Source: Emiliania huxleyi CCMP1516 | Taxonomy: Eukaryota > Haptophyta > Isochrysidales > Noelaerhabdaceae | DNA: 64,000 nucleotides | Assembly: GCF_000372725.1 (NCBI RefSeq) | Contig: NW_005201202.1 | Span: 252,114 to 316,113 of the forward strand | Direction: 5' to 3' | Part shown: positions 18,832 through 29,258 of the stretch, piece by piece | Layout: the number at the start of each line of letters is the position of its first letter | Position numbering within the stretch: position 1 is the stretch's first letter | Program-made: the position numbers and the translations under genes | Notes under the pieces: generated by a model | Told to the model about the DNA's origin: nothing | The model's database searches: none | The model's input: only the letters and a program-made list of their open reading frames with translations

Positions 18832-20836
18832 ATGGCCCGCACGGCATGGCCGCGCAGGCGACATGGCACTGTCGCGGTGCTGACGCTGTTCGCTTCGGCA
18901 GTGCATGCCGTACTCCTTCCAGAGTTCAGGAACGGGCACTTTGAGTGCCCAGCTGGCAGTTTCCCCAAAGGCGTTGTCATTGACCTGGGCCGCTCAACCA
19001 TCACTGTCAACAACCTCGGCGGCTATCTGGGCAACACCGACACGGAGACGGTGGAATGCATGGTGGGTACGGATGGTGTTACCAACGCTGTTGAGGACTA
19101 CTGCCCCTGCGGCTGCGGCTGCAAGTGCCTCAACACTGCTCTTCGCGAGCAGCCGCAAGAGATGCGATTTGCGGGTGCTGCCAGGGCATACGATGGGACG
19201 AGCAACGAGCCTTACGAAGAATTTGACTTGGTGGTCACGAACACGACGGAATACAAGCCGTGGAGTTCCGCGCAGAACGGGCTGTTTTCGGGAGGGGACA
19301 GCCGAGAGGCCCAGTTTGGCAGTATCAGCCAGGCTCAGGACACCACCACCACCTTCCTGTTTACATTCCTGTATCCCGGGACACAAAGGTCGCACACCTT
19401 CGGTGCTGGTGCTCCCCCCCCCCCCCCGCCCGCCCGCCCCGGGCCTTTCCTTAGACGAGCCCAGGTCGACCCCCTCCCCGCTCTCGCCTCAGAGTTCGAG
19501 GCGTGTGCGCTCGACTTCGACACGGGACCAGTGGGCGGGGGAGGGTTTGTCGCACCGGAAACAGTCATGACCGAATCACTCACCAACTGGTGAAGAATTC
19601 CTAGAAGACTCTGCCGACTCTGAGATATGCTCACCCGACGCGCTTGCAATGCCTCTCACCCATCACTCCTCAAAATACCTTCCCTAACCGCACACCCCCA
19701 CCCACCCCCAACCCCACAGCGACTCCTACGCGTGGTTCACCCACAGTAAGTTGCCGGACAACTCGCCGCTCAAGCCGTACCTCTGCGAGAACATCGAGTA
19801 CGAAGGAACGCTCAAAGTCACAGAGGCTCTCTCCCTCAATGGAGCCGACGGCTGCGTGAGGATAGACGGGCTGAAGGAGGGGCTTGGTGGTGACAACCCG
19901 GTCTCGTGGACCGACGTGCTCATGAACTGGGATGGAGGCCCGACCTGCGAAGACTACGACACGTGTCCCGCCGGGGGAACATCGGGCGTGCAAGGGAGGC
20001 GGAAGCCCGGAACGACCGAAGACTTCATTACGTGTAGTGAGGGCGAGTACTACCCCGCGGCTGGCGTGTACGATGCAGCCGAGCCCACCTACCCGTACCG
20101 CTACACCGTCCCAAAGATGGTCTGCTTCCACTACCCCGCCGGCATCGACCACTTTGAGATGACCTACGCTGTGGGCCCGGCTGGTCCGAACCATAATGGC
20201 AAGTACGGGCGCAATTATCAGTTCGGTGACAGCGGCGCCCCGGACGAGTGCGTGGTGCCGCCGCCCCCCTCCCCGCCCCCCGCCCCGCCCCCTCCTGCTG
20301 GTACACCGTCGCCGCCACCATCGCCGTCACCGCCGCCACCATCGCCGTCACCGCCGCCGCCGTCACCGTCGCCCCCCCCTACGGGTACACCAAAGCCGCC
20401 CCCACCGCCGCCGCCCCCACCGCCGCCACCGTCGCCACCGCTGCCATGCGTCATCCCTCCCCCGCCGCCGCTCGTTTCAATGGGCAGCCTTGCGGAGGCT
20501 TGCCAGTATCTGCTTAACCAAGCGGCCTACTTGGTCGGCTCTGCGCCTCTCGGTGAGAAGATCAAGGCGCTGTCCACTCCTTTGCCGGAGCGCCGCATGC
20601 AAGAGTCGGCGCGACATGGCCAATTCCATGGCTTGCATCCCGATGAATACCACAACCTTATCCCGGCGTCCGATTACTTCAAGGATGACACCGCGTCGGG
20701 TGATTGTGTCCCACCACCGCCACCGCCGTCGCTCAGCTACCTACCAGAGTGGTGCCAGAAGCTACTGAACAAGGCGGCTTATGTGACAGGCACGGCTAGC
20801 CTCGGAGACAAGATTCGAGCCCTGGGGCTCGAGTGA
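18832..20836 (+). CDS. Secreted proline-rich, cysteine-containing protein with a duplicated C-terminal module
   Basis: Three exons fit: 18832-19402, 19493-19589 and 19720-20836 (594 aa), both introns GT-AG. The ATG at 18832 starts a signal peptide (basic RRR, then TVAVLTLFASAVHA). An upstream in-frame ATG at 18676 is possible but would bury it. The middle part is globular, with a YCPCGCGCKC cluster. A long (SPPPP)n region (about 395-460) resembles hydroxyproline-rich wall glycoproteins of green algae, which may be glycosylated. It is followed by two copies of a 30-residue module, CQYLLNQAAYLVG...LGEKIKAL and CQKLLNKAAYVTG...LGDKIRAL, each preceded by a proline linker. Likely extracellular or cell-surface. 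I do not recognise the family. Confidence 0.75.
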
Positions 20837-20985
20837 CGTCTCATCGGGAGAGCATCCATGCCTTCGGCCGACCTCAGCACTGCTGCGCTGCGAGGTCGCC
20901 GTGGTGAGCCTTACATGTACATGTAGGCTATCCGCGTCTGCGCGCTGACCACCGTGGTCCGTTTGTTACTCGCTGCTACACGAGC

Positions 20986-21062
<77 letters not shown>

Positions 21063-21222
21063 GGTAAAACGTATAATAGCGGGAAGACATCGCACGCAAC
21101 AGGGGTCCCAGGGAAGGCGAGCCAAAACCCCATCTCGCGGTATCGCGCGCGCTTTTAAACTACGAGACGCCGACTCGCCCCCCCTTGCCCCACCACCTCG
21201 TGTGTGTGTAGCAAGTACCTTA
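20837..21222. repeat. Spacer with a long CT microsatellite
   Basis: About 68 bases of (CT)n run at 20992-21059, followed by unremarkable sequence. Translation of the complementary strand gives a long Arg-Glu repeat frame that is not a gene. Confidence 0.9.
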
Positions 21223-22601
21223 CCTTCTCTGGTAGGACGGGAACGAGATGATAGTTGGGAGTAGAAGAAAGCAAAGAGGAGCCCCCTGCGCACGCACGAC
21301 TCCGCAGGAGAAGCCCCTCCCCAGACAAAACACAAAAGGGAGAGGTGGAGCGGCCGCACACTGCTCGGTGCTACCCCCCCTGCACATCTAAAGTCATGGC
21401 CGACTCCCCCCCCAGCAGCAGAGCTCTGGTGCTGGGGGGGTCGGGACCCCCCCCTAGCAGCAGAGCTCTGGTGCTGGGGGGGTCGGGACCCCCCCCTAGC
21501 AGCAGAGCTCTGGTGCTGGGGGGGTCGGGACCTCCCCCCCAGCAGCAGAGCTCTGGTGCTGGGGGGTGCTGGCAAGTGGCAGCTCTGTACGGCTTTACAG
21601 ACAGCTGGAGCGAATTTTTTTCGCCGGCTTGCGCCGCCCAGTCGTCGGCAAGGTGCTGCATATGGAATGGCTTGAGGGCGAGCTGCATGGCTTCCACCAC
21701 GTCGCTGCCCGCCATTGCGGCGACGCGTCGCGGCGGACCTGACAGTTTTGCCGGGCGACGGGGGCGTGCGCGCGCGCGTGCGCGTTTTCGAAAAAAGAAA
21801 GGGCAGCCGCACCTTGATGACTTCAGTCGATCGATTTCGACGAGCGAGCGATCCGAGGATCGAGCGGGGGACCGATAGGCTAGGGAGATCGATCAACGTC
21901 AGCCGAGACGCCCGAGTGAGTGGCTCACTATACGGCTTTTAGTGTGGTAGTACATAAGTACAAGATAGACTCACATGGTCACAAGTCTTTAGTAAAACGC
22001 CAGCACTCGACACGACGAAGGTGTATTGGGCTCGAAGGCGCGGTGAACACAACCGCCTCGAGCGTACCGCTCAAACACGAGCCGAGGGTGGAGGGGGGGG
22101 CGGCGGCGAAGAGGCGGGAGCGCTGGGTCCAATGCCTTCTGCTGCTGGGGGGGTCGGGACCCCCCCCCCAGCAGCAGGGATGACTTTAGATGTGCAGGGG
22201 GGGTACCGAGCAGTGTGCGGCCGCTCGTGGGTGGGTCACAGAAAACTGCGGCCGCCACCGCGACAGGCTTGCTGGCGGACGGCGAGAGGAACACTTACGA
22301 GCCACTATTTGGGCGCCTATTCGGCGCCCAAAGTGCCAATACTGGAGATCTGAGGTCGAATCTGCTGATTCTACAGCCGCCTGCAGGAGCGCCGCCTCAA
22401 CACGGGGTCTCGGCTCTGTCGAGCCATGCTAGCTCCAGCCGCAGCCCCACCCGGCCGCCCGAGGGTGTTCCCGCAGGCAGAGAAGACTAATCCTGGGGGA
22501 AGCAACCTTCTCTGGTAGGGCGGGAACGAGAGGAAAGAAGGGAGTAGAAGAAAGCAAAGAGGAGCCCTGCGCACGCACGACTCCGCAGGAGAAGCCCCTC
22601 C
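21223..22601. mobile_element. Candidate repeat element with direct-repeat ends and inner inverted arms
   Basis: A ~97-base segment at 21223-21321 recurs in the same orientation at 22505-22601 (both contain CTCCGCAGGAGAAGCCCCTCC). Inside it, a 45-48-base arm starting GCGGCCGCACACTGCTCGG at 21350-21397 recurs inverted at 22180-22224. Next to the arms are GC-rich tandem units (CAGCAGAGCTCTGGTGCTGG, four copies at about 21410-21560). No transposase or reverse transcriptase frame is present, so this would be non-autonomous; it could also be a product of local rearrangement. Confidence 0.5.
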
Positions 22602-22836
22602 CGCCCGTGCTTGCGCAGCGCAGCCTCCTCCTCCTTACCTACGCACGCACTTTAGCGGGTTCACAGCCTTGGTATTGAGAAGAAAATACGTCCTATGGCG
22701 CTGTGTTCACAGCCTTGTTATTGAGAAGAAAATACGGTTTGTTGTCCTATGGCGCTGTGCGCTGGTCGGTGAGAGGTTGAGGTGCGAGCCCTGGAGGCCC
22801 TGGGCGCCTGGGGATGGGGGGAGACTACCCGCGTGC
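22602..22836. repeat. Tandem copy of a dispersed TTCACAGCCTTGTTATTGAG repeat
   Basis: Two adjacent copies lie at about 22659-22755; each has TTCACAGCCTTG, then ATTGAGAAGAAAATACG and CCTATGGCGCTGTG. A third copy of the core is at 43585-43607. Function unknown. Confidence 0.6.
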
Positions 22837-24048
22837 CTAGAAGGCCCGCGCGCAGGGGGGTGGGACATTGAGATTGAACATTCTGTTCAGCGTGTGGACC
22901 ACTTGTCCGATGTCCAGCGTCGGCGCGTAGCTCGGGTCGTACAAGTACTCACCGGTCTCAGCGGCATTGCCATGGTAGGCCAGGCCCACCTTATACCGCA
23001 GCGCAGCGCGAGCCTGCATGTGCTCGCGCAACCCACCTTGGAAGGCAACTCGCCGCGAGGCCAGCCCTCCTCCAGGAGGACCTGCTTGCGGCGCGCTGCC
23101 GACGAGGGGTTGAGGAGGTCGTAGTCGCCAAGGTCTTCTGCCTCCCAGGGCGGAAGGCCCGGGCGCGCGGGCCCGCCCAAGACGGCTGGGCGAGGGAGCG
23201 CGCGGCGGAGCAGCGAGCTGAGGAGGTTGTACTCTCTGCTCGCAGGGTCGAACTCACGAGTGCCGATAGACCGCTGCCAGGCTCCAAAAACGTCTAGCGC
23301 CTGGTGGTCGTCGTGCGAGTACCGATAGTGGGGCGGGAAGTGCGCGTCGAACCGCGCAGCAACCTGTGGAACTCGATTTTTTGATTCCTTCTTTGCTGCT
23401 CTCCTGGATCTTTTGGAGGTCGGTGCGGCGGAGGTGGAGGTGGCGGAGGCTCGGCGAGCACGGCTGGGAGCGGCAGAGGGTTCAGGATCCGGGCAAGCGC
23501 GGATCTTAGAAGAGGGGTGGCTTTGGTTGAAGTCACGATCGGGACGGATGACACGTCTGATGCAGACATGCGGTCACCCTCGATTCCTGTTTGTTGAATG
23601 TTGAAGCCCTCTTCGATGCAGTCGCAGGAGTGATAACCCATCGAGGTGGGAGCCGCCTGCGGCATACTGAATCCTCCACCAGTGGCGCAAGCCCGCTCGT
23701 CCCACGCTCGAGCGACTCGTCCACCTTCCCAGCCACACCCTGCACAGCAGCATGGCCATCCTCCTCCTCCTCCTCCTCACTGTAGTTGTCCCACCCATCG
23801 TCGGAATCGTCGCCACGGCGCTCGAAGCGGCAGCAGAGCTCCTCTTCCTCTGCTTCCTCTGCTAGCAGCTGCGCCAGCACTGCCTCCCACTCAGGGTCGG
23901 CAGCAGAGCCAGCATCGCTTTGAGCAGAGCAGTGCATTGCCACGTCCTCGTCGCAGAGCTCCACCGCGGCGAGAGACGTGGCGATCGACGTGCCAGTGGC
24001 GCGGCTGGCATCGCCAGCAGCGAGGCCGCCAGCATCGCCGCCGCGCAC
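22837..24048 (-). CDS. Hypothetical protein with two apparent 23-nt introns
   Basis: Four exons keep frame: 24048-23680, 23656-23462, 23363-23037 and 23013-22837 (355 aa). The N-terminal part is very acidic (EEEEEEDG). The C-terminal half has globular-looking sequence, for example FPPHYRYSHDDHQALDVFGA and GEYLYDPSYAPTLDIGQVV. Introns 1 (23657-23679) and 3 (23014-23036) would each be exactly 23 nt, both start GTGG and end CAG, and both are needed to keep the frame. The alternative is two independent frameshifts in a decaying gene. Intron 2 (23364-23461) is 98 nt GT-AG with an A-rich 3' part. It is divergent from the methyltransferase gene, 107 bases apart. Family not recognised. Confidence 0.5.
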
Positions 24049-24155
24049 CGCGGCGTGGGGCGCAGCAGCGTGCCGTTCGTGTTACGACAGTCGAGGAAGG
24101 GATCGACAGCAACGATTCAGCTGTGTGTTCACAGTCATGCCCCCCCCACCCCCCG

Positions 24156-26114
24156 ATGCATTATGTGTCGGCCACCGCGTCGACCGACGTCTTCCACACA
24201 CCCCAGCCGTGGATGCGCCACTACTTGACAGTGCTCATGCTGCTCGGGAGCGGCGAGACCGCGCTGCAGCCTGGCCTGCGCAGCTTTCTCGAGAAGCGCG
24301 TCAGCGCGGCACTGGCTGGCGGGAGTGGCGGAAGAAGGCTCGAGCGAGGCCAGGCAGTGCACCCTGCCGCGCCCGGGCTGGTGAATGGCTTGGTGGCGGC
24401 TTCGCCGAGTAGCGGCGACGCCTGCGCCGCGTGGGTCCACCGCACGGCGATGCAGGCAGTGGCGGCGCTCGAGAACGAGCCGTCGCTCGGCGAGGCAACC
24501 GTGGCAGGCTCGCTCGGCCTGCTCGACCTCGCAGGGGCGCAGGCGGACCGGCGAGCGGCGGCGCTGCGCATGTACAATGTGATCAACGGCCACCACCTCG
24601 ACATGCGCCGCGCGGCGGCGGCGGCGGAGGGAGAGGACTCGGACGGCGTGTCGGCCGAGGCGGAGGAGCGAGGCGGCGGCGGCGGCGACGGCGACGGCGG
24701 CGGCGCAGAGGCGTGGGGGAGTGAGGAGCGGCTGCGTGGGTACGCGGCGGCGGCGACGCAGATTGGGACGCGCGACTGGGTGCGCGCCGGCATCGACTGG
24801 AGCGTGCGGCAGGCGGACGCCTTCTACTGCGAGATACAATCTCCGAGAGACAATCTCCGAGAGACAATCTCCGAGAGACAATCTCCGAGAGACAATCTCC
24901 CCTTGCAGGCGGACGCCTTCTACCGCGAGGGCGAGGGTTGCAGGCTCACCAAGCGCGAGGCGGTGCGCGAGTCATACCGCAGAAGCGGCGGGCCACCGAC
25001 CGACGAGGTCCGCGCGATGCTGCTCCGGCTGGCGAGGGAGGGAGGGGGGCGCGAGGCGGGCGAGCCGATCAAGCTGCTCGACGTTGGGTCCTGCGGCACA
25101 CTCTTCGACGAGCGGTACGAGGGCGTGCGGGCGACGGCGCTCGACCTGTGCCCTCAGGAGGGCACACAGAGACGTGGAGAGAGTTCGCTTAGAGCTCGCT
25201 TCCTGCTGCCCCGCCGGACTGGAGACCGAACCGGCCCGCACACGCACAGCGGAGAGAGGGGGCTGCGCCTGGCCACTCGCCTTGTGAGGTGGTGCAGCTG
25301 GCTGCCTGCAGGAGGGCAACCGTGCCGTGCTGCAGTGCGACTTTCTGCAGCTGCGCGTCTCGCCGGCCGGGTCGGAGCCCGAGGTAGAGCCGCACGACCG
25401 CTTCCCCGCCGGCGCGCTGCGCTCGCTCGCGGAGGGCTCCTTCGACGCTGTCGTCCTCTCGCTCGTCCTCTCCTACCTCCCGCTCCCCCACCAGCGAGGC
25501 GAGATGGTGCTCAAGGCGCGCCAGCTGCTGCCCTCGCCCGACCCGCCCGAGGTGCACCTCGCCGCCGCCGCCGCCGCTGCCGCCGCCGTCACTGCCGAGG
25601 CTGGCGGCGGCGAGGCGGCGGCGGGGGGCGGAGGCGCGTGCAGCGCGATCGCCTCGCCGCCCGAGGACGTGCCGCCTGTGAAGTGGCGGCGAGGGCAGGA
25701 GGCTGCGCGGCGGGCCGGACCGCAGGGCATCTGTCCGGGACGTCCGGGACATGTCGCGGTAGGCGAGGTCTCCTCTTGCTCGTCGACACGTATTCGGTCG
25801 ACGGCCGCGCAAAGTCGTGGCGCGCAAGAGGAGACGGGGCGCCGCGTGGGCGTGACACGATTGCGCTTCAGCGCGCGGCGTGTGTCCGCTGCAGGCGCGA
25901 GCAAGAGTACCTCACGCAATGGGCTGCGGCGATCGAGGCGGCCGGGTTTGTGTTTCTGCGGCACGTCACGCTGCCGCGCTCACACGCGCTCGCGTTTGCG
26001 ACGACGAGCGGCGGCGGCGGAGGCGGCGAGGAGCCGCCCGAGCTGCACATGAAGCGCGAGCAGCGCGAGCAGGGATGGGAGTTGAGCAGCGCTGATGGGG
26101 GTGATGGCGTTTGA
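24156..26114 (+). CDS. BMT2/SAMTOR-like S-adenosylmethionine-dependent methyltransferase
   Basis: Five exons fit: 24156-24812, 24909-25157, 25312-25688, 25763-25819 and 25895-26114 (519 aa). KLLDVGSCGTLFDERY is a motif I-like SAM-binding segment, ALDLCPQ and VLQCDFLQL follow, and SFDAVVLSLVLSYLPLPHQR then GEM strongly resembles yeast Bmt2 (25S rRNA adenine methyltransferase) and its animal relative SAMTOR, a SAM sensor for mTORC1. A strand LLLVDTYSVDGRAKSW and the end IEAAGFVFLRHVTLPRSH complete the fold. The first 200 residues are longer than in those families and carry a low-complexity E/G-rich insert. Introns 1, 3 and 4 are GC-AG. Intron 2 (25158-25311) has no GT or GC at a frame-compatible place; GA-AG is the simplest reading. 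Enzyme versus sensor role cannot be told. Confidence 0.75.
   Translation: MHYVSATASTDVFHTPQPWMRHYLTVLMLLGSGETALQPGLRSFLEKRVSAALAGGSGGRRLERGQAVHPAAPGLVNGLVAASPSSGDACAAWVHRTAMQAVAALENEPSLGEATVAGSLGLLDLAGAQADRRAAALRMYNVINGHHLDMRRAAAAAEGEDSDGVSAEAEERGGGGGDGDGGGAEAWGSEERLRGYAAAATQIGTRDWVRAGIDWSVRQADAFYCEIQSPRDNLRETISERQSPRDNLPLQADAFYREGEGCRLTKREAVRESYRRSGGPPTDEVRAMLLRLAREGGGREAGEPIKLLDVGSCGTLFDERYEGVRATALDLCPQEGTQRRGESSLRARFLLPRRTGDRTGPHTHSGERGLRLATRLVRWCSWLPAGGQPCRAAVRLSAAARLAGRVGARGRAARPLPRRRAALARGGLLRRCRPLARPLLPPAPPPARRDGAQGAPAAALARPARGAPRRRRRRCRRRHCRGWRRRGGGGGRRRVQRDRLAARGRAACEVAARAGGCAAGRTAGHLSGTSGTCRGRRGLLLLVDTYSVDGRAKSWRARGDGAPRGRDTIALQRAACVRCRREQEYLTQWAAAIEAAGFVFLRHVTLPRSHALAFATTSGGGGGGEEPPELHMKREQREQGWELSSADGGDGV
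24813..24908 (+). repeat. Methyltransferase intron 1 with GAGACAATCTCC repeat
   Basis: The intron starts with a 21-base near copy of the next exon's start (24813-24833 versus 24909-24929, one mismatch), then has about five copies of the palindromic 12-mer GAGACAATCTCC. It is 96 bases, a multiple of three, with no stop. Confidence 0.8.
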
Positions 26115-26624
26115 GACGGGCTAGCCACGCCATCTTGGTTTTTTCTCTTTTCTCTACACGACGAGAGCTACAGACACAGTCGCTCGACGTCGCGTCTTCG
26201 CAGGGATCTCTCCAGGGATCGGGGCGCCGCTGAAAGGTCTTCGGGAGCATGCACACCCACACGGGACGCCCTCGCTCTGGGCCATAGGGCGGACAGGGCG
26301 GCAGCCTCGAGCTTCGCTTGAGCTCGCGTGTACGTGTGTATGTCCACCCTCCTTCCCTGCGCCGTGAAAACCCACACTGACCTGCTCTCAGACTGACACC
26401 TGGCTAGCCGACAGCCCCCTGCGACGGCCTGAGGTGGTGAGGCTGGGCTGCGACCCGAGGCCGAGCGGCGTCGAGCGTGGAGCGACGTCGAGTGTCCACG
26501 CGACTGGGGAGAAAGCCTGCGGGGAGCCGGCTCTGTGTACGACTATCCGTTGTTTATGCTTACGTGCACAATCTTGTGCGAGTGCACGGCTGCAGCGTGA
26601 GCCGTGCACGTGGGCTTAGCACGA
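26115..26624. other. Convergent intergenic spacer
   Basis: It lies between the 3' ends of the methyltransferase (plus) and the secreted-protein gene (minus). No gene or notable repeat is seen. Confidence 0.5.
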
Positions 26625-27296
26625 CTACGGCATTGACATCGCACCTGGTGCCGGATTCTTGGCACCCGTGCCCTTCGATAGCATCTTGACCAGCGTCCTT
26701 GTCTCAGCCATGGACTGCTGAGTCTTTTTGACCGCAGGAATCACGCTTTCCGGCGTGCCGGCCGCAGGAAGCGTCGCCGCCTCTTTGACTGCGGTCGTCA
26801 GCGAGGTGGGTTTGGTTTCGCCGGTAACCGCGGAGGTCTTCATAGGCGAAAAGGACGCCCATGTCTTCTTCAGCTTGTCCAGCAAAACCGCAAGTCGGCT
26901 GTGCGTCTGTCTCTGCGCCTGGTCTCTTGCCAGTGGGTCGGGGCTCTTCGTCGCCAGCTTCACGTAGCGCTCTGTTGCGATCATAGTCTTGTTGAGCCCC
27001 GCAGCCAGTTTTTCCGCGTCCCCCAGCATCTGCGCGAGCCTGGTTGTGTTGAATGGTGCGAGCACGAGCTTAGCATCCGTAATGATCCTTGGCAGCTTGC
27101 CAGCCCCGTCCCGCTCGGGCTTCTCCGGTGCAGCCGGCTTCGCCTCAGGGTTGACAGGGACAGCCTGAACTGTCGTGAGGGCGAAAAGCAACGCCAACAC
27201 CGCCCGGCTGGTGGACGGAATGGACAGATGGAGCGGTGAACGCACTGTCCGACCGCGACTGGGACCAACTGCTAGACCAGAATGGGTTGCCATCAT
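26625..27296 (-). CDS. Small secreted or membrane-anchored hypothetical protein
   Basis: A single 223-aa frame from ATG at 27296. A hydrophobic run AVLALLFALTTVQAVPVN (about 32-49) looks like a signal peptide or anchor with a long N-terminal extension, so the true start may be different. The rest is Lys/Thr/Ala-rich and probably helical, with NTT and NKT glycosylation sequons. No cysteine pattern and no family resemblance. Confidence 0.5.
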   Translation of the reverse strand: MMATHSGLAVGPSRGRTVRSPLHLSIPSTSRAVLALLFALTTVQAVPVNPEAKPAAPEKPERDGAGKLPRIITDAKLVLAPFNTTRLAQMLGDAEKLAAGLNKTMIATERYVKLATKSPDPLARDQAQRQTHSRLAVLLDKLKKTWASFSPMKTSAVTGETKPTSLTTAVKEAATLPAAGTPESVIPAVKKTQQSMAETRTLVKMLSKGTGAKNPAPGAMSMP

Positions 27297-28680
27297 TACC
27301 TATTGACCGACCGCCGTGTCGGCTCAGCTCTTTGAGTCTCAACTTTTACGTAGTTTACCTACTCGAGTGCAGCGCAACGTGGTCAACTGTTCAACACAAC
27401 GACACAGGTAGACCCTCCAACCACCAGAAAACTCCAACCTGATCGGTCGTACTGACCGCCGACAGATCACTCCAGACAGCAGACAGGCCGACGTCTGCAC
27501 GCGGCCGGCCGGGCGAGAGGCTTGACACGATCCGACCCTGCGACCCTGACGCTGCTGCTCTAGCTATCAGAGATAAACTGCTGACTGCTGCCACAATGTG
27601 CGACCTGTGCTGGCCCACTTGGCGGCCTTCCCGGTCAGTGGTGAGGCGCAGTTCAGAGCTGTCGATGGCGCGATGCCGCACTGGTCCCACATTGGTGACA
27701 CGAGACCACCACCTTTGCCGGTCCAAGAGAGAGACCCTGGCGCTGTCCTGAGAAGGTGCATGGTCCCTCTTGACTGCCCATGCGCGCGAGGCTGTGTAGG
27801 CATACAAAATCGCGCAAAAAAAGAAAAAAAAATCAGGAAAATCGGCGCCTGCGGCGGGCTGGGGGACCCCATCTCCCCCCCGCATGGACACCCTTTAGGC
27901 CCCCCGCCTCCCCCCAGAGACGCAAGCGTCACCGAACCGCGAACGCAGCCGCGGACGGAGTCCGGATCCTCTTGCGTCTTGCTCTTGAGGGGTCCCGTAC
28001 CACGCGGAATCGACCCTATCCAGTGCTCAAGTGCTCAAGTGTGCTCATCCTCATGGTCATGCCCCCGGGGGGGCGAGCGCTGGGCATCGTCCATTGAGCA
28101 TTGTCCATATACAACATATATCGACCCCATCGACGCCATCGACGATCGAGCTCTTCGTTTCGGGCCTTTCCTTTTTTTCCAGGGACCACGCAGAATCCAG
28201 AAAGGTCCCCACCAACAGCCCCCTCCTCTTCCCCAACACACACAAAAACTCTCCACACCGCGCGGCTAAAGTAGTCCTGACCTCGCGCGTGGCTAGTCCT
28301 CGCTACGCGGTGGTTGGCGTACAGATCTGGTCGCCACCGCCGGCTGGCACAAAGTCACGCTCTCGGCCGCTGTCTGCCCGGCCGCGGCCGCCACGGCCCG
28401 CCCGCCCGCTCTTGGGAAGTGCACAGGCAGTTCAAGCCTCGTGCATGTCGTCGACGGATCAGGCAATTTGAGCTTCGTGCACTCGACCCACGAGGCCGGC
28501 GAGCCCGTCTCTTGGACGCTGGGGGTCGGTCATTGAAGGGCTAGAGCTCGCTGTCGGAGGCGGCGGCGGCCTGCCTCCCATGCTGGTCGGCGGTGCGCGC
28601 GTGATTGTTCCGATGGCACGCGGTTATGGCTCGCAGACGGCGGGCCCTCCAGGGCCCAAGGAGGCGCAGTAGGACCGGCT
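27297..28680. other. Repeat-rich spacer with a short orphan coding-like piece
   Basis: Positions 27993-28040 hold a dispersed repeat (CGCGGAATCGACCCTATCCA) that also occurs at 40282-40329. Positions about 28296-28534 on the plus strand read as LVATAGWHKVTLSAAVC...VSWTLGVGH then stop, which looks protein-like but has no start and no recognisable family; it may be a last exon or remnant. The rest has no supported gene. Confidence 0.4.
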
Positions 28681-29077
28681 CTAGGCGACAGACGTGCGCG
28701 ATAGGGGGCCGGTGCGCGTGGCGGCCGCCGGCGCTGCCGTCTCTTGCTGCTGCTTCTCTGCGCGGGAGCGGCACTCGTCGAGCAGCGTGCCGGCGGCGAG
28801 GATCTCGCTTGCGATGCTGCTGACGTCCGCGTGCGCATCGACAAAGAATGTGGCCTATAGAGCTCACTCGCCCCGCGTTTGCATCGAGGCGGCAACGCCG
28901 GCTTATGCGAGCGGACATCGGAGAGCGCACCAGCCGTGCCGTCGTCTCGGCCGCCTGGAGGGAAGCTGAGACAAGCTCGGCGCGCGCGGCCCGTTCGGCT
29001 GCGGACGGGCCGGCGGCCTCCTCCAGCCCGAGGCCCTCGGCCGCGAGCGCGTCTGCGAGCGTGCTGAAGGCATACAT
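28681..29077 (-). CDS. Small helical hypothetical protein
   Basis: Two exons fit: 29077-28931 and 28854-28681, joined by a 76-base GT-AG intron (28855-28930), giving 106 aa. The sequence begins MYAFSTLADALAAEGLGLEE and continues through ATFFVDAHADVSSIASEILA to an acidic/glutamine coil and a disordered end. It is likely helical and cytosolic. No family is recognised. The unspliced frame runs longer but with an arginine-rich, unnatural composition, which supports splicing. Confidence 0.45.
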
Positions 29078-29103
29078 CGTGTAGACAAGAAGAAAATTAG
29101 GTT

Positions 29104-29258
29104 TTCAGAATTCTTTTTCCAGGTGGTGACCTGTGTAAGTGCCAGTGCGCGCCAGTCCCGTGCCCAGTGTTGTGCGAGAGAGTGATTGTAAAATTCTTTT
29201 TCTTCGGGGGGGCACTGGCACTAACACAGGTACGCCGAAAAGAATTTTCGCGGCCGCT
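29104..29258. mobile_element. Foldback (MITE-like) element
   Basis: The left arm (about 29107-29150) contains AATTCTTTTTCC then ACCTGTGTAAGTGCCAGTGC. The right arm (about 29209-29257) is its inverted counterpart with one mismatch in that 20-mer and ends in AAAAGAATTTTC. Similar AGAATTCTTTT ends followed by GTGCCAGT occur near 58632-58735 and 59985-60060. No coding capacity. Confidence 0.55.

Noticed and set aside
20976..21896. 306-codon minus-strand frame through the CT microsatellite
   Set aside because: It depends on a (CT)n tract translating as Arg-Glu repeats and on the GC-rich tandem; no domain.
24839..24898. CRISPR-like array from regularly repeated GAGACAATCTCC
   Set aside because: The units are directly adjacent with no unique spacers and lie in a eukaryotic intron; it is a simple tandem repeat.
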